Assembly: GCA_029260495.1 (NCBI GenBank)
Contig: JAJDDD010000010.1
Span: forward strand, 185,149-249,148
Source: Phycisphaerales bacterium
GTDB lineage: Bacteria; Planctomycetota; Phycisphaerae; Phycisphaerales; UBA1924
Direction of reading: 5' to 3'
DNA length: 64,000 bases
Under the pieces are notes generated by a model. It had not been told where the DNA came from. It saw only the letters and a list, made by a program, of their open reading frames with translations, and made no database searches. The position numbers were made by a program, and so were the translations under genes. The stretch's first letter is position 1. Each line of letters begins with the position of its first letter. Positions 1 through 7,504 of this stretch are shown piece by piece.

Positions 1-1
1 C

Positions 2-229
2 ACCCCCGCCGACGCCTGGCGCCTCATCACGCAGGGCAACGCCGACGCCATCGGATGGGCCGATTCCGGTCGCCTCGAACCAGGCGCTTTCGCAGACCTC
101 CTCCTCCTGCGCGTTCCCGAAACCTGGCGCGATGAGCATCTCATCGGCAGGCTCATCTACAACTGGTCCTCGCGCCTCATCGAGCATCGCGTCATCGCGG
201 GTGGGCTCATCAATCCAGCTACCATCTAA
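2..229 (+). CDS. C-terminal end of an amidohydrolase-family enzyme (partial)
   Basis: The open frame enters from the left edge and ends at TAA 227-229, giving 75 residues. The stretch GRLEPGAFADLLLL matches the end of metal-dependent amidohydrolases (imidazolonepropionase, dihydroorotase and deaminase group), where a G-x-L-x-P-G-x-x-A-D-L motif forms part of the small beta-sandwich. The preceding ADAIGW segment fits the usual 'N.A..lG' helix. The metal ligands lie outside the window, so the substrate cannot be named. The next gene starts 6 bases downstream on the same strand, so they may share a transcript. Confidence 0.6.
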   Translation, partial: TPADAWRLITQGNADAIGWADSGRLEPGAFADLLLLRVPETWRDEHLIGRLIYNWSSRLIEHRVIAGGLINPATI

Positions 230-235
230 ACACGC

Positions 236-1420
236 ATGTTCATCCCTCTCGGGACAGATCGCCCTCTCCGCCGCCCCACGGTCGTCACTCATTGGCTCAT
301 CGGAGCCTGTGCGCTCATCTACCTCACCGGCATCCTTCTCGAGCGGTATGCACCGGAAACGTTCGAGCACATGTTCAATCTCTACGCCCTCAATCCCAGC
401 GGCGCGCCTCTCTGGGGATTCATCACCTACCAGTTCCTTCACGGCGGCTTCTGGCACATCCTCTTCAACATGCTCTTCCTTTGGGTCTTCGGTCCGCCCG
501 TCGAAGACCGCTTCGGTCGCCTCGGCTTCCTCGCCTTCTATCTCGTTGGCGGCATCGCAGCCGGCGCCGCACAGATCGCACTCGTTAACTCGGGCGTCAT
601 TGGCGCCAGCGGCTCCATCGCCGCCGTCACCGGCGCCTTTCTCGTTCTCTTCCCCAAAACCAACATCCGCACGCTGCTCTTCTTTTTCTTCATCGGCGTC
701 TATCACATCCCCGCCACTTGGTTCATTGGCTTCGCCATCTTCTGGGATTTCATCATGCAAGGCGCCGGCGGTGGCGACGGCGTCGCCCGCCTCGCCCATC
801 TCGGAGGCTACCTCTTCGGCTTCACCATCGCTTTCACACTCCTCGCGACAAAAGCCCTCCCCCGCGAACCCTACGACCTCTTCAGCATCAGCCGCCAGGC
901 TCGCCGTCGCCGCGCCTTCCGCGAACTTGCAAGCAAAGGCGCCACCCCCTGGGCTTCCGACGCCGGCGCCCCATTGCGCGCAAAGAAAAAGCTCACCCGA
1001 ACCAACGCCGCCGAAGAAGCACTCGCCGCCAAACGCACTGAAGTCAGCCGTCTTCACGCCGACCGCGAGTTCGACGCCGCTGCTGCCGCCTACCTCAAAC
1101 TTCTCAACGACAACCCCGATCTCGCCATGAGCCGCAATCTCCAGCTCGATATCGCCAACCACCTTCACCAACAAAACACCCACGCCGACGCCGCCCGCGC
1201 CTACCGCGTCTTTCTGACTCGCCACCCAAACGACAGCGAAGCCCCGCGCGTCCGCCTTCTGCTCGGCCTCCTTCTCACCCGTTATCTCAACGAACCCGAA
1301 GAGGCCCGCCCACTCCTCACACAATGCGCCGATTCAATCATGGACGAACAGCAACGCGCACTCGCCCGCACGCTCCTCGCTGAACTCCCCGAAGAATCCA
1401 AGCCCCAAAACAAAACATGA
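236..1420 (+). CDS. Rhomboid-family intramembrane serine protease with C-terminal TPR-like domain
   Basis: Residues 15-210 form a six- to seven-helix rhomboid core. H69, H74 and N78 make the conserved H-x4-H-x3-N of TM2. GASGS has the catalytic serine at S125, and AHLGGY has the catalytic histidine H188. Rhomboids cleave substrate helices inside the membrane. After the core come a basic linker (RQARRRRAF, about 218-226) and, from about residue 255, two to three TPR-like helical pairs (DREFDAAAAAYLKLL, DAARAYRVFLTRHP). The C-terminal TPR extension is probably cytoplasmic and may recruit partners; this is inference. Its TGA overlaps the ATG of trpF in ATGA, so the two are likely translationally coupled. 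Confidence 0.88.
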   Translation: MFIPLGTDRPLRRPTVVTHWLIGACALIYLTGILLERYAPETFEHMFNLYALNPSGAPLWGFITYQFLHGGFWHILFNMLFLWVFGPPVEDRFGRLGFLAFYLVGGIAAGAAQIALVNSGVIGASGSIAAVTGAFLVLFPKTNIRTLLFFFFIGVYHIPATWFIGFAIFWDFIMQGAGGGDGVARLAHLGGYLFGFTIAFTLLATKALPREPYDLFSISRQARRRRAFRELASKGATPWASDAGAPLRAKKKLTRTNAAEEALAAKRTEVSRLHADREFDAAAAAYLKLLNDNPDLAMSRNLQLDIANHLHQQNTHADAARAYRVFLTRHPNDSEAPRVRLLLGLLLTRYLNEPEEARPLLTQCADSIMDEQQRALARTLLAELPEESKPQNKT

Positions 1421-2058
1421 AACGCACACGCATCAAAATCTGCGGCATCCGCGATCTCGACACCATGAGCGCCGTCGTGAGCGCAGGCGCCGACGCCGTC
1501 GGCTTCGTCTTCTACGAAAGTTCACCCCGCCACATCACCCCCGAAGACGCCTGGCGCCTCATCAACGACGCCCCACCCTTCCTCACCACCGTCTCCCTCA
1601 CCGTCAGCGCCACACCCGATCAGTTCTCCGACATCGAACAGCTCTGCCCCACCGATTACTCCCAGCTTCACGGCGACGAATCCGAATCCACTGTCCGCGC
1701 CTGCGGCCCCCGTGTCATCAAAGCAATCCGCTTCAATCAAAGCTCCGTACAACGCGAACTCAAATTCTGGAGCGCCATAGAAGAGGTCGACGCCATCCTC
1801 GTTGATGGCTCAGCAGGAGGCGCCGGCCAATCCTTCGATTGGGCCGCACTAACCAAAGCAAAACACGCCTGCGCCAAACCCCTCATCCTCGCCGGCGGAC
1901 TCACTCCCGACAACGTGGAAGAAGCCATCCGCACGGTCAATCCCTACGCCGTCGATGTCTCCTCCGGCGTCGAAACATCCCCCGGCGCCAAGGACACCGC
2001 CCTCATCGAACGCTTCTGCGCAGCAGTTCGCCGCGCAGATCAAAGTTCATACTCATAG
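1417..2058 (+). CDS. trpF: Phosphoribosylanthranilate isomerase
   Basis: This 213-residue protein has the usual TrpF length. It converts N-(5-phosphoribosyl)anthranilate to the enol carboxyphenylaminodeoxyribulose phosphate in tryptophan synthesis. The KICGI motif (residues 8-12, catalytic Cys), the strand ILVDG with the general-acid Asp, and the phosphate-binding loops GGLTPDNV and VDVSSGVE are all visible in a (beta/alpha)8 order. It overlaps the rhomboid gene by four bases. No other trp genes are in the window, so the pathway is dispersed. Confidence 0.93.
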   Translation: MKRTRIKICGIRDLDTMSAVVSAGADAVGFVFYESSPRHITPEDAWRLINDAPPFLTTVSLTVSATPDQFSDIEQLCPTDYSQLHGDESESTVRACGPRVIKAIRFNQSSVQRELKFWSAIEEVDAILVDGSAGGAGQSFDWAALTKAKHACAKPLILAGGLTPDNVEEAIRTVNPYAVDVSSGVETSPGAKDTALIERFCAAVRRADQSSYS

Positions 2059-2068
2059 CGCGCTCGCG

Positions 2069-2923
2069 CTACACACCCGCCGTGCATCCAACAATCACAC
2101 TCGCCAGCCCAAGCCCAACCGCCGCCGCGATCGGCGCGTGATCATCACGCCCCGCTGTCGACAGCGCCAAAACGCCCGCAATTGTCCATCCCGCCATCGC
2201 TGCCGCCGACCAGTGCCACCATCCCGAGCTGGCTCCCGCAATCGCCAGCGTCAGAATCGCCAAAGACCAAAGCCACACCACCGCAATCGCGCCCCCGCGC
2301 CCCAGTCGCGTTGCAATCGTCGCGGCGCCTTCCCCGCCATCCATCCGCATGTCGCGCACCAAGAGCAGCGTCACCACTGCCACAAGCGAAGCTGCGATCA
2401 TCAAGCACGCCGCCAGCCCCGCCCGCGACAACAACTGCGGGTCCGCATCATTGAGCGACAACAAAATCGCCGGCCCCGCGATCCACGCCGCCGGCAAAAT
2501 GAGCTCAACCAACGTCAGCCGATAGCTCAGCCGCTGTCCGCTGTGCCACATGCCAGCAACCGCCAGGGCGCACACGCCAACGCCCATCCAGAAACTTGCA
2601 AAGAGCATCGCTGCGCACAGCGCCGCCGTTAGCAGCAACGAGATAAACCACGTAATGTCCGCCGCTTCCCCCAGCGTCGCATCACGAGCCTGCGACAAGC
2701 CAAGTCTCGGCATCCGCCCCGCGCGAAGGTCCGCCCGCACACCCGACGACATCCACAACACCACAATCGCCGCGTGCGCCCCCGCCAGGAGCGCCCCCGC
2801 CGCCGCATTGTGCTGACCAAAACCGCGAGCCCACACTATCGTCGCCGGCAGTGTGAACAGCAGGTAAAACGACCGCGTCGCTTCAAGCGTCCGAATAATT
2901 GCATCCGCGCTACGCATACTCAT
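2069..2923 (-). CDS. UbiA-like prenyltransferase family membrane protein
   Basis: This 284-residue protein has about eight hydrophobic segments. A UbiA-type second aspartate motif is present near residues 190-206: VRDMRMDGGEGAATIATRLG (D-x3-D, then a G and a T-x-x-R-L-G turn). The first motif, normally N-D-x-x-D-x3-D, is replaced by a segment around SSGVRADLRAGRMPRLG that keeps one Asp and the P-R ending. UbiA enzymes move a polyprenyl group onto an acceptor in the membrane; the weak first motif makes activity uncertain. It lies 97 bases after the OppB-like permease on the same strand. Residue M3 is an equally possible start. Confidence 0.6.
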   Translation of the reverse strand: MSMRSADAIIRTLEATRSFYLLFTLPATIVWARGFGQHNAAAGALLAGAHAAIVVLWMSSGVRADLRAGRMPRLGLSQARDATLGEAADITWFISLLLTAALCAAMLFASFWMGVGVCALAVAGMWHSGQRLSYRLTLVELILPAAWIAGPAILLSLNDADPQLLSRAGLAACLMIAASLVAVVTLLLVRDMRMDGGEGAATIATRLGRGGAIAVVWLWSLAILTLAIAGASSGWWHWSAAAMAGWTIAGVLALSTAGRDDHAPIAAAVGLGLASVIVGCTAGV

Positions 2924-3020
2924 CTACCAATCGGTCCGTCGCCCAGCCCGCATAACCCGCACATCCTGCCACACCCCCAATCTTCGAGAAACGCCATTCC
3001 TCCCGCTCAGGCGAACCCGC

Positions 3021-3998
3021 TCACACAGCCTTAATCCGCGGATCCACCCACGCGTACAGCGCATCCACCACAAGATTCATTACCACCAACAGCGTCGCAA
3101 AAATCAAAACCACGCCCATGATCAAAAACAAATCCTTGTTCAAGACCGCATCCACAAAATGCTGCCCAATCCCCGGCACATTAAAAACCATCTCCACTAC
3201 AAACGATCCCGTCATCGCGTACGCCGCCGCCGGCCCTAAATAGCTCAACACCGGCAAAAACGCATTCTTCAAAGCGTGCTTCAAGACAACCCGCACCTCC
3301 GAAGCACCCTTCGCCCGCGCCGTCCGTATGTAATCCGCCCCCAGACAGTCAATCATTCCCATCCGCGTCAGTCGCGCAATGTACGCAGCGAAAGGCAAGC
3401 TCAACGTAAACGCCGGCAGGAACATATCCCCCAAACTCCCCCATGCCCCAACGCGCCCAATCCCCAGGAGCACCGGAAACAAAAGCAGCAGCGCTGTCCC
3501 CGTCAAAAAACTCGGCAAGCTAATCCCCACCAGCGCCACGATCAGCGTCGCAATATCCGCAAAAGAGTTCGGCTTCAGCGCCCCAACCACACCAAGCCCG
3601 ACGCCGAAAATCAAGGCGATCGTAATCGCGCCCAGGCCCAGCGCCACTGAAACCGGAAGCGTGCTCCCCACTATCTCATTCACCGTCCAGTCAACATGCC
3701 GCATCGAAGGGCCAAAATTAAAAATCGGCGCACCCGCTGGATAACTCATCAACCCAAACTTCGATCCCAACCATTTCACACCCGTCGCATTCCCCAAATA
3801 ATCAAAATAAAACACCACCGGATTATCCAGGTTGTACTGCGCCTCCATCGCCTCCAGCACCTCCGCCGGCGGCGCGCGACCCTCATCATTCACCACCGCA
3901 GAACCCGGCAGAGCCCACGCCAACAGAAACGTGATCGTGTACACCGCGAGCACAATGAACGGCGTCTGCAACAGTCGGCGAAGAACAAGCCCCGTCAT
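3021..3998 (-). CDS. ABC transporter permease, OppB/DppB type
   Basis: A permease of the peptide/nickel ABC family with six membrane helices. The N-terminus (LVLRRLLQTPFIVLAVYTIT) is the standard OppB start. A large loop around residues 90-110 and the EAA-type loop, including DYIRTARAKG with a conserved A-R-x-K-G, contact the ATPase. The start is set at ATG 3998 because it overlaps the stop of the upstream solute-binding gene (ATGA) and has GGAGAAGG upstream; a longer frame exists but is unlikely. OppC-type and ATPase genes are absent here, so the transporter must be completed from elsewhere. Confidence 0.9.
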   Translation of the reverse strand: MTGLVLRRLLQTPFIVLAVYTITFLLAWALPGSAVVNDEGRAPPAEVLEAMEAQYNLDNPVVFYFDYLGNATGVKWLGSKFGLMSYPAGAPIFNFGPSMRHVDWTVNEIVGSTLPVSVALGLGAITIALIFGVGLGVVGALKPNSFADIATLIVALVGISLPSFLTGTALLLLFPVLLGIGRVGAWGSLGDMFLPAFTLSLPFAAYIARLTRMGMIDCLGADYIRTARAKGASEVRVVLKHALKNAFLPVLSYLGPAAAYAMTGSFVVEMVFNVPGIGQHFVDAVLNKDLFLIMGVVLIFATLLVVMNLVVDALYAWVDPRIKAV

Positions 3999-5821
3999 TT
4001 CACCTTCTCCAACTCCCACAAATACTGCGTGATCCGTGGATGCCTGCTAATTCCCGTAAACGTCTCCGGATCGAACATGTAATACCGCACATAGCTGAAG
4101 AGCGGCAGCACCGGCAGCGTCTCCTCCGTCGTGTACCGCTCTGCCTCTTCAAGAAGACGCATCCGCGCCGAATCATCCGGCGCCTTCTCCGCACGCTTCA
4201 ACAGCTCATCAAAATGCGGATCCGAATATCCCCGGTCGTTATTCCCATCGCCCGTCCGATGAATGTTCAGGAACGTCGTCGGGTCGCCGTAATCCCCGTA
4301 CCACCCACCCCGCGCCATCATGTAGTTGCGCTTCTTGAGGTCGTCCTTGTAAATCTTGCTCTCCTTGGGAGCAAGACGTGAGCGCACACCCAGCGCCTCT
4401 TCCCACATCGCACCCATCGCCAGCGCGATGTCTTCGTGGTACGAGTTCGTGCTGTAGAGAAGCTCCACCATCGGAAAAGGCTCGCCATCTCCATTCTCGG
4501 GAATGCCGTCTCCATCCCGATCGACCCACCCCGCCTCGCCAAGCAGCGCCCGCCCGCCCGCTGGATCAAACGCCAACCCAGTAATCGACCCCCCCTCATC
4601 GAACCCTGCAATCGAGCCCGGCGGAATCAGCGTGTCCGCAATTGGCTCTCCCTGACGGCGAACCTTCTCCACGATGTCTTTCTTGTTGACGCACATCGCA
4701 AATGCCCGCCGCACCCGCGCGTCAGCAAATGGATTCACCCGCCCGTCCGGCAACATCTCCGTGCAGTTAAAACTCCAGAAGTACGTCCCGAAATTTGGCG
4801 TCTTAATCAGATTGTTCCGCTCACCCTGTTTCTGCTCTTCGATCATCTCAGGCAGATAATCAACAAACACCTCCTCCACCCAGTCAACCGCCCCGGTCTC
4901 ATACGCCAGCACCGCCCCTCCCGGATTCGGAATGATCCGCATCTCCACCGAATCCGACTTCACCATCTCCGGCTGCCAGTAGTGCGGATTGCGCTCCAGC
5001 CGAATGTCACGCTTGAATCGCCACCGCGCCACAACGTAAGGCCCGTTGGTCACAATGAGCGGCGGCTTCGTCCAGTCATGCCGCTGCTCGATTCGTCCCG
5101 ACCGCGCATCGACGCTTACCCACTCCTCAACCGTCGGCGGATGCACCGGATAGAACGGCCCGAATGCGCACAAATCCAGGAAGTACGACGTCGGACGCAC
5201 CAATCGCACCTCAAACGTGCGCTCATCCAGCGCCCGAACTCCCACCGTTTCGTCGAAATGCGCCTCAGCTGCGCGCCGAAGCGCGACAGCCGCCTCACTC
5301 GTGCGCTCACCGGCGCCGCGCTTTCCATACTCCGCCATCTGCTCCGATCGCCAGCCAAAGAAGTTCTCCGCCCCTTCAATCAAAAAATACATCCCCGAAT
5401 ACGCCGCCGCCGTGTCCGGCATCAACGCCCGCCGCCAGGAGTACACAAAATCGTGCGCCCTCACCGGATCGCCATTTGACCACTTGGCGTCATCGCGCAA
5501 ATGGAATGTGTACGTCCGCCGATCTTCAGAGACATCCCACGTTTCAGCGATCGCTGGCAGGATGGCGAAAGTATCATTGTCCCATCGCGCCAATCCCTCG
5601 TAAATCGCGTAGCAGGTGCGCAAATCCTGGTTGTATTCCATCCGCTGCGGGTCAAGGGTGAAGATATCCGTGCGCTCAGCGACGACATAAGACGCGGGCG
5701 GCGCCGGACTGTCGGTGAGCAACACCGCGGCTATCGATGACAGCAGAAGAATCAGAGGCGCCACAAGCTTGAGCATGGGCGTCAGGATACGCTGCCCAGC
5801 GAGCTTTGCGCGCACGTCCAC
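3995..5821 (-). CDS. Peptide ABC transporter substrate-binding protein, OppA family
   Basis: A large (608 aa) SBP_bac_5-type extracellular solute-binding protein. It has an N-terminal signal or anchor (about residues 16-38), then ERTDIFTLDPQRMEYNQDLRTC, the typical 'tLDP' opening of OppA, and the family stretch with a variant of 'DDAKWSNGDPVRAHDFVYSWRR' (split here: DDAKWSNGDP, then DFVYSWRR). It would capture oligopeptides in the periplasm and hand them to the permease encoded immediately downstream with a four-base overlap. The annotated start is GTG 5821; ATG 5776 (MLKLVAPL) directly before the signal peptide is an alternative. Neither has a strong ribosome site. Confidence 0.88.
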   Translation of the reverse strand: MDVRAKLAGQRILTPMLKLVAPLILLLSSIAAVLLTDSPAPPASYVVAERTDIFTLDPQRMEYNQDLRTCYAIYEGLARWDNDTFAILPAIAETWDVSEDRRTYTFHLRDDAKWSNGDPVRAHDFVYSWRRALMPDTAAAYSGMYFLIEGAENFFGWRSEQMAEYGKRGAGERTSEAAVALRRAAEAHFDETVGVRALDERTFEVRLVRPTSYFLDLCAFGPFYPVHPPTVEEWVSVDARSGRIEQRHDWTKPPLIVTNGPYVVARWRFKRDIRLERNPHYWQPEMVKSDSVEMRIIPNPGGAVLAYETGAVDWVEEVFVDYLPEMIEEQKQGERNNLIKTPNFGTYFWSFNCTEMLPDGRVNPFADARVRRAFAMCVNKKDIVEKVRRQGEPIADTLIPPGSIAGFDEGGSITGLAFDPAGGRALLGEAGWVDRDGDGIPENGDGEPFPMVELLYSTNSYHEDIALAMGAMWEEALGVRSRLAPKESKIYKDDLKKRNYMMARGGWYGDYGDPTTFLNIHRTGDGNNDRGYSDPHFDELLKRAEKAPDDSARMRLLEEAERYTTEETLPVLPLFSYVRYYMFDPETFTGISRHPRITQYLWELEKVK

Positions 5822-5844
5822 ACAACACTCATTGAGTGATTTTT

Positions 5845-6948
5845 TTATCCCTTGGTTTTGAAGATCTTGGAATTAAAGCGGTAAGGCTCGCCTTCCAGGC
5901 GTCCGCCTTCGCCGATCCACTCATCAATTGCCCCGTGCGCCGGTCCCAGAGCTCCGCCTTCAATCGCCCGCTCAACAGTCGGTTTGATGCGCTCGTGCAC
6001 CTGCTCACCTGGCTTGAGCGCCCCATGAGCAAAGACCAGCACCGCCTCAGAAGCGCTCGCCAGCGAGGCGAGCATGCTTGAGCCTGCATCTCCTGCGAGC
6101 CCTTCCACTTTCATCTCGTCAAGCTCTTCGCCGACAAAGGCCAGCACATTCCCGGCAAACTCCGCCGCCTGCACCGCGACCTGACGATCAACATTCAGCT
6201 TGGTCACCTCGCCGCGCATATCGACGATGGATGTCAACAGAACCCCAAGCACTTTGTCGCTCGCCAATCCCGAGTCGCGATGTCTTCGGACCTGCTCGCT
6301 CATCCCCCGACAAACCGAAATAATCGCCTGCTTGGAGACGGGTGAGTTCGACGGCGCGGACATCAAAGAGAGGGCCAAACGCCCCGCGACGAGAATATCC
6401 TCTTCGCGTTCGAGCGACTCCTGCATGAGTTGTGTCACATTTTGGAGCGCGCTTTCGTTCAGGGCGCCGCCGCCGGGCATCGAGAACATATCACCCAATC
6501 CCCGAGCTGCTGCATAGCGAATCGCAGCCGGCTGCTCCGATTGGATCGCGTCGCGCAGCACGGTGGCTCCACTCTCGGTCCCCATGGAACCCGCGAGCGC
6601 GAGCGCACACATCGCCACGCCCGGATCGCTGGAGCTTGCCAGGCTCTTCAGATCAGGGCTCAGCGCTGCTGAATACGCCAACCGGAAAGCATTTGAGGCA
6701 TCAGGCATCTGCAACGGGGCGAGCAACCGATCGCGGGCCCGCTGCCTGATGCGGGGCTCTGCCGATTCCAGATCCCCTGCCAGCGCCTCCACAAAGTCAT
6801 CAACCTGCTGCCGCTCTTGTGAACCTCGGTTCAGCGAACGGGCTGAAATGACAGCGTCATCAAGCGGCTGCACCTGCGCCGACGCCGAAGCGCCCAGCGC
6901 GATGGCAGCAAGCAAAGCGACAGCCATTCGGATAATCAGTTGCTTCAT
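5845..6948 (-). CDS. Secreted hypothetical protein with HEAT-like helical repeats
   Basis: 367 residues with a clear signal peptide ending GASASAQ (residues 1-25). The rest is alpha-helical and Ala/Leu rich, with repeated 'AlrlAysAALS... GVAMCALALAGSMG' type helix pairs resembling HEAT or armadillo repeats. No catalytic motif is visible. It follows the OppAB-like genes on the same strand but begins only 24 bases upstream of that operon's start, so it could be read into it. It is divergent from the small membrane protein at 7169. Function unknown. Confidence 0.75.
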   Translation of the reverse strand: MKQLIIRMAVALLAAIALGASASAQVQPLDDAVISARSLNRGSQERQQVDDFVEALAGDLESAEPRIRQRARDRLLAPLQMPDASNAFRLAYSAALSPDLKSLASSSDPGVAMCALALAGSMGTESGATVLRDAIQSEQPAAIRYAAARGLGDMFSMPGGGALNESALQNVTQLMQESLEREEDILVAGRLALSLMSAPSNSPVSKQAIISVCRGMSEQVRRHRDSGLASDKVLGVLLTSIVDMRGEVTKLNVDRQVAVQAAEFAGNVLAFVGEELDEMKVEGLAGDAGSSMLASLASASEAVLVFAHGALKPGEQVHERIKPTVERAIEGGALGPAHGAIDEWIGEGGRLEGEPYRFNSKIFKTKG

Positions 6949-7168
6949 CGTTTTCTGAGCCTGAAGGCGGACATGTCAGCCGAGCCGGCGACTCTCCCCA
7001 GCCCTCTTTACCAGCCTGTACAAGGACATCACGCTGCGCGCACGCGCGAGCAAAAATCCACATCTGACACTATCAGCACCCCAGCGGGGCGTCAACAGGC
7101 CGGCGGCGTCCCGAGAGAAGTGCCGCCAGTCCGACTATCCTTCGCGTAGTCCACCCCGGAGGTTCCCT

Positions 7169-7504
7169 GTGACACCGAATTCCAAGCCATCAACTATTGG
7201 GTCGCTCGCCCTGGGCGCCCGGCTCACGCTGGGAACAATATGGGGCTTGACGCTCGTGATCGCGGGGGCGCTTCTGCTCACGCCTGACGCCCTGCCCGGG
7301 ATCGGCGCTTCGCTCGAGCGCATCACGATCCCCGCGGCTCTTTGGTCTATTGCGTCGGGCGAGTTTGTGTTCCTGATTATTGTGGCTGATCGCATTTTTC
7401 CAGAGGTTCCCGCTCGTCTTCGCGTGGGGATCGAGACGTTCCTCGGAGGCGCCTCTGTCATCATGCTGGTGACGGTCGTCCTCACATTCCTGATCCAGCC
7501 ATGA
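7169..7504 (+). CDS. Small integral membrane protein of unknown function
   Basis: 111 residues with three predicted membrane helices (about 20-40, 52-72 and 88-108). The start is GTG 7169, supported by GGAGG at 7158-7162 seven bases upstream. The protein ends in an ATGA overlap with the large TPR protein that follows, so the pair is translationally coupled and likely works together. No recognised motif. Confidence 0.75.
   Translation: MTPNSKPSTIGSLALGARLTLGTIWGLTLVIAGALLLTPDALPGIGASLERITIPAALWSIASGEFVFLIIVADRIFPEVPARLRVGIETFLGGASVIMLVTVVLTFLIQP

Noticed and set aside
132..1130. 332-residue Ser/Pro/Ala-rich frame over the rhomboid gene
   Set aside because: Typical out-of-frame shadow in G/C-rich DNA; the rhomboid frame carries all catalytic motifs.
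4436..5479. 347-residue Arg/Pro-rich plus-strand frame opposite the OppA-like gene
   Set aside because: Antisense shadow of a clearly coding gene; no recognisable motif.
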